Source: JACKBJ01 sp964549495
Lineage (GTDB): Bacteria; Chloroflexota; Anaerolineae; Epilineales; Epilineaceae
Length of the DNA: 64,000 nt
Assembly (NCBI GenBank): GCA_964549495.1
Contig: CAZJWJ010000002.1
Location: forward strand, 1 to 64,000
Direction: 5' to 3'
In this document: piece by piece, positions 1 through 7,340 of the stretch
Position numbering within the stretch: position 1 is the stretch's first letter
Layout of the letters: each line of letters begins with the position of its first letter
Made by a program: the position numbers and the translations under genes
The notes under the pieces: generated by a model
Told to the model about the DNA's origin: nothing
Database searches by the model: none
What the model saw: the letters and a program-made list of their open reading frames with translations, nothing else

Positions 1-54
1 TTGCTGCGCCTAGGTTCTCGGCCTTTCGCGTTGTCTACAGGTGTCGAACGCCGG

Positions 55-99
55 GGTTCAGATCAGGCCTTGAAACGTGGATTTGAGCTTGACATTTTG
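55..99. repeat. Left inverted end of the IS-like element (imperfect)
   Basis: This segment holds GGTTCAG (55-61) and CTTGACATTTTG (88-99). Both words recur in inverted orientation at 1944-1979 on the far side of the transposase gene (CTTGACAATTTG, 11 of 12 identical, and GGTTCAG), but with 26 nt between them here and 17 nt there. They probably mark the terminal regions of the element. No target-site duplication could be fixed. Confidence 0.4.
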
Positions 100-181
100 T
101 GACGCGCTGCCGCCGTCGGGCAAGTGGCGAGGCCCGGCTGCAGAATCTGCAGTCGGGTGGCGGTCAGATCAGCGAGGCGAG

Positions 182-1885
182 CTAGGCAGAAGCCGGATAG
201 CCCAGCGCCTCCAGCCAGTCATCGGTTTCCCGGCCGTCAGGTGTGAAGACCTTGACGCCGGCAAGCTCGAAGGGACTGTGATCCTTGCGTTTGCCCCGCT
301 GGAACCGGTGCATGTTGAACCAGAGGACGAACAGATTCAACCAATATTGCGCTGATTGGCGTGAAGGGAAGTGACGGTGAGCCCAGATCAGCGGCTTGAG
401 GACGGAATTGACGTTCTCACTGGCGCAGCTGGTTCGCACGACGGCGTCGAGCAAGGCATAGAGGCGATCGGCGAGTTCCCGTGAGACGGGATCGCGACCG
501 ACCAATGCATCGAGATTCGCCTTGGCGCGTGCGGCTGTAGCGCGCATGCGCGAGTGTCCATTGACGAGAGCTCGGTCGAGACGCCAGGCTCGGGCCACGG
601 CCCGTTCGAAGATCCGGCCGAGTTCGGGCTCCTCGAAGTGGTCTCGCGCCGCCTCACGCCAGGGTAGGAGCTTCTCGTCGAGAGGGCGCAGGAAGGTCAA
701 GAGATGCCGTTCCTGGTCAAGGAGCGTCGTGACGAGCGACTTGACACGCGGGTGGTCGATCTTGGCCAGCACCTGGATCGTCTGCGTGAGCAACCAGTGG
801 TTGATCTCGTAGTCGCGGATCTCGCCAGTGCGCAGGTCGACCAACTCCAGGGAGTCGTGGAGACAGCCGATGAGGAAGCGGGTCTCGTCCGCCTGCTCCA
901 CGAGGAGCGTGGCGATCTCGCTCGCCTTCAGCCAGGCTGCAGGGTCCTCGAGTGGCTGGATCCGCGCAGCGTTGCTGGGTCGCTCATGGCGGAACATCTT
1001 CGCAAGAGCCTTCTCAGCCGCTGAATCCAAGGCCGACTGCACCTTGGCCGCCGCGTCCGAAAGGTGCCAGACGTCATTCTGAACGGCGACTTCACAGTCG
1101 ATGCCCGCCTCCTTCAGCCAGGCCACGGCTTCCCGAATCGACTTGGGGTAGAAGCTCGCGCCATCCTCGGAGATCTGCAGCCGGTGGGCATCATGGCGCA
1201 ACAACGCCAAGGCCAAGCTGACGCCCCAGGCTTCCCCATCAGCGCTCTCGGTGACATCCCCGCTAACGATCGCCAGACTCTCCGGCTCGACCGTCAGCAG
1301 CATTGGCCAGTTGCTGAAGTACGCCTCATCGCGTGAGAGCACCAGCCCATCCGGCTTCTGCGGCCACTCGATCCTGGCCATGATCTCCCCTGCTTGCTGA
1401 CCGGCCTCCTGCACCAGTTCCGAGATGTGCCCGACTGAACGCCCGCGGTCCCGTGCCTCCACCAAGCACTCTTGGAGGGGGCGGTAGGACATCCCGCCTG
1501 GGAACAACAGCTTCAGGATCATCCGAGACATCTGATCGGCGTCGGCCACCGGCCTCTGCTCGACCGGCATGGCAGCAGTGACCGGCTCACCACCCAACCG
1601 CTCGTCCGATGCGGCCAGCGCGTTGCCAACGCGATCACGGATGTCGTAGAGCATCTGCCGACTCGCGCGGAAGCTCTCCGCGAAATCACTCACGATGCCG
1701 TGCGGACGCCTCTCGCGCGGGATATACATCACACCTGCGATGAACAGCCGGTCAGCGAGGTTGATGTCTCGGCGTCGGTATCGCGGCGACACCTGGCCGC
1801 TCATCGGCAGCGCCTGGTACAGCCGCTCGATCGGTTCGGGCCATGCAGTGGACTGCGGGGCCGTTGGGGAGTACAGTGTCTGCAT
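182..1885 (-). CDS. DDE-type transposase-like protein
   Basis: The product is a 567-residue protein that I read as the transposase of an IS element of an uncommon or unclassified family. Candidate catalytic acids are D186 in LSRDEAYF, D241 in SEDGASFY or D271 in QNDVWH, and E490 in ASENVNS. The C-terminus, with HRHFPSRQSAQ, LFVLWFNMHRFQRG and DHSPFELAGV, has the look of transposases that end in a helical domain after the last catalytic Glu. The gene is flanked by inverted words at 55-99 and 1944-1979, which supports mobility. The start ATG (1885-1883) lies in the arm of an 11-bp perfect inverted repeat, so translation may be held low. The function is inferred from motif pattern and context; a non-mobile homologue cannot be excluded. 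Confidence 0.6.
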   Translation of the reverse strand: MQTLYSPTAPQSTAWPEPIERLYQALPMSGQVSPRYRRRDINLADRLFIAGVMYIPRERRPHGIVSDFAESFRASRQMLYDIRDRVGNALAASDERLGGEPVTAAMPVEQRPVADADQMSRMILKLLFPGGMSYRPLQECLVEARDRGRSVGHISELVQEAGQQAGEIMARIEWPQKPDGLVLSRDEAYFSNWPMLLTVEPESLAIVSGDVTESADGEAWGVSLALALLRHDAHRLQISEDGASFYPKSIREAVAWLKEAGIDCEVAVQNDVWHLSDAAAKVQSALDSAAEKALAKMFRHERPSNAARIQPLEDPAAWLKASEIATLLVEQADETRFLIGCLHDSLELVDLRTGEIRDYEINHWLLTQTIQVLAKIDHPRVKSLVTTLLDQERHLLTFLRPLDEKLLPWREAARDHFEEPELGRIFERAVARAWRLDRALVNGHSRMRATAARAKANLDALVGRDPVSRELADRLYALLDAVVRTSCASENVNSVLKPLIWAHRHFPSRQSAQYWLNLFVLWFNMHRFQRGKRKDHSPFELAGVKVFTPDGRETDDWLEALGYPASA

Positions 1886-1941
1886 CGGAGGCGGTCCTTT
1901 CTAAGTTGTCTTTTCGGACCCCTTAGTGAGCCGCCTCCGAT
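1884..1941 (-). promoter_or_regulatory. Hairpin that buries the transposase start codon
   Basis: ATCGGAGGCGG (1884-1894) and CCGCCTCCGAT (1931-1941) are perfect 11-nt complements, and an inner GGTCC/GGACC pair (1893-1897, 1916-1920) extends the fold. In the transcript the downstream arm contains the AU of the AUG, and the inner pair covers part of the AAAGGA ribosome-binding site. Transcripts that enter from outside would carry the whole hairpin, while a promoter inside it would not. Confidence 0.55.
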
Positions 1942-1943
1942 AT

Positions 1944-1979
1944 CAAATTGTCAAGTTCGCATCTGACCGAGACTGAACC
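1944..1979. repeat. Right inverted end of the IS-like element (imperfect)
   Basis: Read on the minus strand this gives GGTTCAG (1979-1973) followed after 17 nt by CTTGACAATTTG (1955-1944), the counterpart of the words at 55-99. TTGACA may double as a -35 element for the transposase gene, although no good -10 sits at the right distance. Confidence 0.4.
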
Positions 1980-2016
1980 ATGCCGCTACGTTCGATCCGA
2001 TCCTCATACTAGCGGC

Positions 2017-2050
2017 TGTTGCCAAGTGGGATTGGAGCTACTTGGCAACA
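2017..2050 (-). terminator. Inverted repeat, possible terminator of the low-GC cassette
   Basis: TGTTGCCAAGT (2017-2027) and ACTTGGCAACA (2040-2050) are perfect 11-nt complements around a 12-nt loop. It lies downstream of the leftward gene ending at 2197 and has no U tract, so factor-independent termination is uncertain. It could also be a protein-binding palindrome. Confidence 0.35.
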
Positions 2051-2196
2051 CCCTTGAGGTGGCCACAATGCACCAAGCCATGATGCCACGATGAGTTCGA
2101 CAATCCACACGCAGTCTCGTGGCTCGCGAAAGATTCCTAATCATAAGGTGCACATCAAGCAACTGAAACGAAAGTGTGCCGCAATGCATGGCAGCT

Positions 2197-2598
2197 CTAG
2201 AAAGGGATCTCTTCCTCTGCCATGTTTGGACCATCTTCCTCAGGTGGAAGCGAGTCGAGGGCTCCTTGATGCATTGCGTCGATCATTCGCTTCAACAGCT
2301 TGTCGATTTCGAGGGCCGACGCCCTCGCGGCATCAAACAGGTGATGTACAAGATCTGCGTGACTCGCATCTTCATAGTCCCACAGCCGATGAAGCTCGCG
2401 GCCGCGTCTGTTGTGCAGGTGCACGCTATGGTCAAGCGTCTCAGTATTTGGATCCCACTGCTGGCCAACCCTCACGACGCCACCGCCAAGCGCTACTCGA
2501 AATTGGGATTCGTCAGTTGTTTCCGACCACTTGACCTTACCGTTTCTGGTCTCTTCGAGCAACGTCGTTAGAAAGTCAATGTACATGCTGTCAGACAT
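2197..2598 (-). CDS. Hypothetical protein, second gene of the low-GC cassette
   Basis: The protein has 133 residues, is acidic at the C-terminus (PPEEDGPNMAEEEIPF) and rich in His and Asp in the middle (HSVHLHNRRGRELHRLWDYED), without signal peptide or membrane segment. The N-terminal half alternates hydrophobic and polar residues (FRVALGGGVVRVGQQW) as in a small beta-sheet domain. Its ATG overlaps the stop of the upstream gene by 8 nt, and GGAG in front of it is a good ribosome-binding site, so the two are translated from one mRNA. Lower GC than all neighbours suggests recent arrival. I do not recognise the family. A two-gene cassette of a membrane protein plus a small cytosolic protein would fit a defence or toxin-type module, but nothing here proves it. 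Confidence 0.7.
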   Translation of the reverse strand: MSDSMYIDFLTTLLEETRNGKVKWSETTDESQFRVALGGGVVRVGQQWDPNTETLDHSVHLHNRRGRELHRLWDYEDASHADLVHHLFDAARASALEIDKLLKRMIDAMHQGALDSLPPEEDGPNMAEEEIPF

Positions 2599-3106
2599 TC
2601 TGTGTCTCCAGTGCGCTTGACTCTAGTCTGCCGTCAATGCGGCCCAGTTGGGTGGCAATCATGTCAATGGTTTTCGTGTTCCGATGGTCGATTGGTGTGT
2701 TAGTCTTTCCGAGCCGGTGGCGGTCTAGTCTGCCCTTGATGATAATGATGTCATCGATCGCTCCTACTACGAATTCTCTTTCTAGAGTTGAAAGACGACT
2801 ATCCTCGGTCAAGTAGGCAAGCGTCTTGCACAATTGATCGAGCCTATCCAATACCCGGACCCAGTCCTCGATTCGACAGATCTGGCGAACCTCATTTGCG
2901 AGGTGGACTGCAGTGCTAACTCGTCTGCTTGTGAGCCTATTACCAATCTGTGCAACTGCGGTCCTCGCTGCCGTTTCGGCTCTCTCAGCTGCGCTCTTCG
3001 ATCTTGAGATCTGGAAAATGGTGATACTAAAACCAAGGATGGACACGATGAGCGAGATGAACGTGAAAAGGTCGGCATGTCGAGTAATCATTCTTTCTGG
3101 GTCCAA
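2591..3106 (-). CDS. Membrane-anchored hypothetical protein, first gene of the low-GC cassette
   Basis: The product is up to 171 residues. A single membrane helix lies near residues 13-32 (FTFISLIVSILGFSITIFQI), followed by a charged helical region rich in Arg, Ala and Glu that could form a coiled coil (SKSAAERAETAARTAVAQIG), then a helical cytosolic domain. The first possible start is TTG at 3106, spaced well from GAGAG; ATG at 3091 is the alternative. A weak -10 (GATAAT, minus strand, 3171-3166) lies 60 nt upstream. The topology, a short membrane anchor with a cytosolic helical domain, is seen in many unknown phage- or defence-associated proteins, but no family was recognised. It is co-translated with the gene at 2197-2598. 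Confidence 0.65.
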   Translation of the reverse strand: MDPERMITRHADLFTFISLIVSILGFSITIFQISRSKSAAERAETAARTAVAQIGNRLTSRRVSTAVHLANEVRQICRIEDWVRVLDRLDQLCKTLAYLTEDSRLSTLEREFVVGAIDDIIIIKGRLDRHRLGKTNTPIDHRNTKTIDMIATQLGRIDGRLESSALETQNV

Positions 3107-3185
3107 ATCATTCTCTCGCGAGGGACTACTGCATTGGCCAATTCATGAGGCCCGCCTCGTGCAAGATTATCATTCTGGAGATCGC

Positions 3186-4478
3186 TCAGCGCCCGAAGAG
3201 GCTGGCCGCGGCCGGCAGGCAGCCGCCCGGCCGGCCGCGATCGCCGCGCCCGCCCTGGCCGCCCTCGCCCGGTTCACCGCCGCCCAGGGGTTCGCCGGGC
3301 TCGGCCACGAAGGCCTTGTAGGCATCGCCGCGGCCGGCGCCTTGGGCCAAGGGCTCGGCGCCGGGCAGACGGCTGGCGCCCTCGACCAGGCGGCGCTTGA
3401 TCTCGGCCGGCGATAGGCGCGGGTTGGCCTGCAGGATCAGTGCCACCGCGCCGGCGGCCATGGGGGTGGCCTGGCTGGTGCCGCTGAGGCTGGTGTAGTC
3501 ACCGGTGACCGCCGTGCCCAGGGAGGTGCCGCCCGAGCGGGCAGCGACGATGCCGACGCCGGGGAAGAGCAGGTCGGGCTTGGCTCGGCCGTCGGCGGTG
3601 GGTCCGCGGGAGGAGAAGCGGGCCACCGCGTCGGCGCTGTCGGATGGGTCGCCCTCGCTGGCGCCGATGGTGATGGCCTTGGCCGCCGCGCCGGGCGAAC
3701 CGACGGTATGGCCGGCCGGCCCCAGGTTGCCGGCCGCCGCGCAGACCACCACGCCCTGGTCGACCGCCGCGTTGCAGAGGTAGGACAGCGCGTCGCTGCC
3801 GTCGGAGGGGAAGGGCGGGCCGCCCAGGCTGATGTTGACCACCTGGGCACCGGCCTCGATGGCCCATTCGATGCCGGCCATCACCGTGCTGGTCCGACCG
3901 TTGCCGGCCGCGTCCAGCACGCGGCCGACGATGAGCTCGGCATCCGGCGCCACGCCGCGCCAGCGGCCCTCGGCCGCGCTGCCGTCGCCGGCGGCGATGC
4001 CGGCCACGTGCGTGCCATGTCCGTTGGGATCGCGCGGCGTCTCGGCCGCCTGGCCCTCCGGGTCGACGAAGTCGCGGTAGGCCACGATCCGGCCGGCGAA
4101 ATCCGCGTGCTCCCCGTCGATGCCGGTGTCCAGGATGGCCACCTTCACCCCGCGACCGGTGAAGCTGGAGGCCCAGACCCGCGGGACGTGCACCAAGGGC
4201 ACCGCGTCGTCCAGCCAGGTGTGCACCGGCAGGTCCGGCCAGATCATGTCCACCGTGGGGTCCTCGGTCAGGGCCGCGATCTCCTCGCGCGTGGCGTGGA
4301 TGGCCTTGGCCTCCAGTAGCCGGTAGTCGCAATGCGACTGCATGCGGGCCATCGCCTGCAGCTCACCGCGGGCCACCGGGCCCCGGCGCAGGCGAACGAT
4401 GATCGGCATGGGCTGGTCGTCGACCGACTTGGCGCTGACGCTGCTGGCCAGCGAACTGTGCAGCTTGGCGGGATTCAT
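3186..4478 (-). CDS. Subtilisin-like serine protease (S8 family)
   Basis: The 430-residue protein carries the complete S8 triad: D117 in VAILDTGIDGEH, H154 in NGHGTHVAGIAAG and S335 in LSGTSQATPMAAGA, with oxyanion Asn251 in CAAAGNLGP. Residues 24-85 resemble an I9-type propeptide that would fold onto the enzyme and be cleaved. No signal peptide is visible, so export is uncertain and it may act inside the cell or leave by another route. The C-terminal 45 residues are Gly/Glu/Pro-rich. It is the last gene of a leftward run; the gene just upstream encodes a free propeptide-like protein, with 87 nt between them. The ribosome-binding site is weak. Confidence 0.9.
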   Translation of the reverse strand: MNPAKLHSSLASSVSAKSVDDQPMPIIVRLRRGPVARGELQAMARMQSHCDYRLLEAKAIHATREEIAALTEDPTVDMIWPDLPVHTWLDDAVPLVHVPRVWASSFTGRGVKVAILDTGIDGEHADFAGRIVAYRDFVDPEGQAAETPRDPNGHGTHVAGIAAGDGSAAEGRWRGVAPDAELIVGRVLDAAGNGRTSTVMAGIEWAIEAGAQVVNISLGGPPFPSDGSDALSYLCNAAVDQGVVVCAAAGNLGPAGHTVGSPGAAAKAITIGASEGDPSDSADAVARFSSRGPTADGRAKPDLLFPGVGIVAARSGGTSLGTAVTGDYTSLSGTSQATPMAAGAVALILQANPRLSPAEIKRRLVEGASRLPGAEPLAQGAGRGDAYKAFVAEPGEPLGGGEPGEGGQGGRGDRGRPGGCLPAAASLFGR

Positions 4479-4565
4479 GGGGCTGAGGGTCCTCGGGGCG
4501 GGTCCGCGTGAGGGCTTCCCTGGCAGGGCGATATCGGCCGATGGTCGTGACCGATCGTCCTCCCG

Positions 4566-4823
4566 CTAGGAGAAGGCGGTCACGGGCCGAACGGATTCGA
4601 TGGACTTGACCCGCGGCAGCTGCATCAAGTCGCGCAGCGTACCGGCCCGGGCCGTCACGGAGATGCTGTTGATCAGGCGGTAGCGATGCTCGATCTCGAC
4701 ATCCTCCGGTAGCTCGGCCAAGAGGGCGTCCAGATCGGCATCCGCGATGACGATGGCCTGCAGCCGCGCCTCGGGGTCACCCTCGAGCATGGTCCACAGT
4801 TCGGGATCGACGTGGGCGGTCAT
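4566..4823 (-). CDS. Stand-alone I9-type propeptide/inhibitor-like protein
   Basis: This is a small protein of 85 residues. The ATG at 4823 was chosen because GGAGG lies just before it; a longer reading frame upstream has no ribosome-binding site. Its pattern AIVIADADLDALL, IEHRYRLINSISVTA and LMQLPRVKSIESVRPV follows the beta-alpha-beta-beta-alpha-beta layout of subtilisin propeptides, in which the last strand enters the active site as a product-like inhibitor. It lies directly upstream of the subtilisin gene, so I infer it is an intracellular inhibitor or a chaperone acting in trans. The subtilisin has a similar domain of its own, which makes the extra copy notable. The assignment is fold-pattern inference. 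Confidence 0.65.
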   Translation of the reverse strand: MTAHVDPELWTMLEGDPEARLQAIVIADADLDALLAELPEDVEIEHRYRLINSISVTARAGTLRDLMQLPRVKSIESVRPVTAFS

Positions 4824-4864
4824 GGGGCCTCCCTCCGCATGCGGGATTCGAGACTCGGTCGGTA

Positions 4865-6238
4865 CTAGCGCCCGGCTCGCCGGAAGAGGTTGATGCTCTC
4901 GATATGGTAGGTCTGGGGGAACATGTCGATCGGCTGACAATGCTCCAGACGCCAGCCGGCTTCGACCAAATATCGCGCGTCGCGGGCCAGGGTCGAGGGC
5001 TCGCAGCTGACATAAGCAATTGTATGTGCCGGGTGTTGGGCCAGCAACCGGCCGACCGGCTTGGATAGCCCGCCCCTGGGTGGGTCGACCAGCAGGACGT
5101 CGGGCGCATCGCCTAGATGGTCCAAGCCCTCGGCGGCATCGGCTTCGAGCAGGCTCAGGTGCTCCAGGCCGGCGGCGTTGTCCACCGCTGCCGCCACCGC
5201 CGCCGGATCCGACTCGATGGCCGCCACCTCCTCGAAGCGATCGGCCAAGAGGCAGGCGAAGCTGCCAACGCCGGCGTAGACGTCGGCCAGCATGCGGCCG
5301 GCCGGCAGGATCTGGCGCAAGTGCTCGACCACGCGCTCGGCCATGAGGGTGTTGACTTGGAAGAAGCTGCCGGCCGGCACCGTGAAGGGTCGGCCGCCCA
5401 GCTCCTCGGTCAGCCAGGGCCGGCCGGCCGCCACCTCGACCCGGCCATCCGGCGCCAGGATCACCACCGAGGCATCCAGTTCGACCTCCACCGCCTCGAG
5501 CCGATCCGGGTCGGTGCGCAGCTCGATCATCCGCTCGCCGGTCCGCAGCCCGGCGCGCAGCGAGATCTCCGCGCCGTCCGGCAGCTCGAGCTCCAGCTCG
5601 TCCAACAGCTCCTCGACCAGGGGGTGGGCGATGGGGCAGCCTTCGATGGCCAGCCGGCTGTGCCCGTCCAGCGCGACCAAGCCGATGCCGCCCTCGCCGG
5701 CGCCCAGCCGCAGGTGGTTGCGATAGCCCCAGGGCTCGTCCATGCCCAACGTGGCCGCCACCTCAGGCTGGTCGATGCGGCCGATGCGGCGCAGCGCATC
5801 GATCATGATCTCGCGCTTGAAGCGCAGCTGGGCCGCGTAGTCGACATGCTGCCAGTTGCAGCCGCCGCAATGCGCCGATGGTTTCAGCCCGCGCTCCGGC
5901 CAGCTTCCGAAGTAGGGGCAAGGTGTCGCGCCCATCCGGCGCGCATCGGCCGCCGGACGGGGAATCTCCGCCAGCACGCCGCGGGCATGTCGGTCGCGCG
6001 TCTCGGTCAGGCGGACCCGGACCTTCTCGCCGGGCAGCGCGCCCTCCACGAAGACCACCCGTCCCTCGGCGTCGCGACCCAAGGCCTCGCCGCCGTGCGC
6101 CATCCGATCGACCTGCAACTCGAGTGTCGCCTCCAAGGCCTCGGGGCCTGGCGCTCCCTGGGGCTCGCGGCCGGTCCGGTCCTCGGCTTCGGCCCCGCCG
6201 CGGTGATTCGACGCTCGATCTCGATCCTGCTCGTTCAT
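4865..6238 (-). CDS. RNA m5U methyltransferase (TrmA/RlmD family)
   Basis: The product is a class I SAM-dependent enzyme of 457 residues that methylates C5 of a uridine in rRNA or tRNA. An N-terminal TRAM domain (about 35-95, LELQVDRMAHGGEALG) is followed by a cysteine cluster for a [4Fe-4S] centre (PCPYFGSW, HCGGCNWQH). The SAM site is DVYAGVGSFACLLAD, then LLVDPPRGGL, and the catalytic Cys is in YVSCEPSTLARD. The ending IDMFPQTYHIESINLF is typical of the family. Whether the target is 23S U1939, U747 or tRNA U54 cannot be told. Its ATG overlaps the stop of the nucleotidyltransferase gene by 4 nt, and TATCAT lies only 6 nt before the ATG, so a second, leaderless transcript is possible. Confidence 0.9.
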   Translation of the reverse strand: MNEQDRDRASNHRGGAEAEDRTGREPQGAPGPEALEATLELQVDRMAHGGEALGRDAEGRVVFVEGALPGEKVRVRLTETRDRHARGVLAEIPRPAADARRMGATPCPYFGSWPERGLKPSAHCGGCNWQHVDYAAQLRFKREIMIDALRRIGRIDQPEVAATLGMDEPWGYRNHLRLGAGEGGIGLVALDGHSRLAIEGCPIAHPLVEELLDELELELPDGAEISLRAGLRTGERMIELRTDPDRLEAVEVELDASVVILAPDGRVEVAAGRPWLTEELGGRPFTVPAGSFFQVNTLMAERVVEHLRQILPAGRMLADVYAGVGSFACLLADRFEEVAAIESDPAAVAAAVDNAAGLEHLSLLEADAAEGLDHLGDAPDVLLVDPPRGGLSKPVGRLLAQHPAHTIAYVSCEPSTLARDARYLVEAGWRLEHCQPIDMFPQTYHIESINLFRRAGR

Positions 6239-7314
6239 GGGGCGATGATAGCCCCGGCCGCGTCCACCCGCGAGTCGTCGCCCAGATCGAGCCGGCCCCG
6301 CAGGCCGCGCGCTCCGGCCCGCATCCCCAGCACGCTACGATCGAGCTGGCAAGCCTCGATGCGCAGCTCCCGCTCGCCGATCAGGTGCCGCAGCCGGCTG
6401 GCCCGGACCTGGCTGCCGGCTCCGAGGCTCACCTCGGGCCCCAGCCGACTGTCCTCGATGCGGCAGCCTTCCTCGATCCACACACCCGGACCCAGCTCGC
6501 TCGAATCGATGTGGACCGCCGGGGCTACGTAGACCGGAGGCTGGAAGCGGGAGCCGGGGAAGCGCCGTGCGAGTTCGGTCGGATCGCTGGCCGACGCGGC
6601 CAGCCGGCGCCCGAGCAGCCAGCCATGGGCGTCCAGGGCATCGGCCGCGTTGCCGGCTTCCTTCCATGCTAGGGCCGGCTGCAATGCGAAGCGCGCGCCG
6701 GCGTCGATCATCCGCTGCAGGGCGTCGGCCAGGTAGAACTCGCCGTGGCGGCGCCGACCCGCCGCCAGCTGCGCCTCGATGGCCCCGCGCAGCGCGGCGC
6801 CATCGCGCAGCCAGTACAGGCCCATCACCGCCAGAGGCGAGACCGGCTCGCGCGGCTTTTCGATCAGGCGCTCGACCCGACCGTCTTCTGCCAAGAGCGC
6901 CACGCCGCGCGCTTCCACGTCTTCGCGCTGCATGCCAAAGAGGATGCCATCGAGACCTTCATCGGGCGCCAGGAGCGCTGCCGGGTCGATGGCGAAGAGC
7001 GTGTCTGCGAAGACCACCACGGTCGAGCCCTGCATGCCCGTTCCGACCTCTGCGATGGCGGCCGACTGCCCCGCTGGCTCGGCCTGCATCACGATCTCCA
7101 CCGGCCAGGGCATCCGCTCGCGCGCCCATTCCTCCAGGGGCCGGCCGTCGGGCCCGACGATCAAGGTCACCCGCTCGATCGGCAGGGCGTCCAGGGCGTC
7201 GAGCACGTGACCGAGGACGCTCCGTCCGGCCATCCGGAACAGCGCCTTGGGCCGATGGTGGCTGTGCGGCCGCATGCGCGTCCCGCGGCCGCCCAGGGGC
7301 AAGATCAGGTGCAT
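6235..7314 (-). CDS. Sugar-1-phosphate nucleotidyltransferase with beta-helix tail
   Basis: This 359-residue enzyme belongs to the glucose-1-phosphate thymidylyl/uridylyltransferase superfamily. The signature GGRGTRMRP...PKALFRMAG is at the N-terminus, AEPAGQSAAI and VVVFADTLF form the nucleotide and metal site (Asp replaces the more common GDN), EKP lies near 150 and WKEAGNAAD closes the sugar pocket. The last 110 residues repeat hydrophobic-x-x-x turns (VHIDSSELGPGVWIEEG) as in a left-handed beta helix used for oligomerisation. The sugar is unknown. It follows the PEP-synthase-like gene by 26 nt, and GCTATCAT at 7350-7343 may give it its own promoter inside the end of that gene. Confidence 0.85.
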   Translation of the reverse strand: MHLILPLGGRGTRMRPHSHHRPKALFRMAGRSVLGHVLDALDALPIERVTLIVGPDGRPLEEWARERMPWPVEIVMQAEPAGQSAAIAEVGTGMQGSTVVVFADTLFAIDPAALLAPDEGLDGILFGMQREDVEARGVALLAEDGRVERLIEKPREPVSPLAVMGLYWLRDGAALRGAIEAQLAAGRRRHGEFYLADALQRMIDAGARFALQPALAWKEAGNAADALDAHGWLLGRRLAASASDPTELARRFPGSRFQPPVYVAPAVHIDSSELGPGVWIEEGCRIEDSRLGPEVSLGAGSQVRASRLRHLIGERELRIEACQLDRSVLGMRAGARGLRGRLDLGDDSRVDAAGAIIAP

Positions 7315-7340
7315 CGTCGCGCTTGCTCTCCCATGGCCGG

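Larger units (their letters stand above)
1886..2196. other. Gene-free stretch between the transposase and the low-GC cassette
   Basis: These 311 bases hold the start-codon hairpin, the right inverted end of the element and a separate 11-bp inverted repeat at 2017-2050. Base composition falls visibly from here to about 3180. No convincing coding sequence was found; the reading frames here lack ribosome-binding sites and family-like sequence. Confidence 0.5.
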
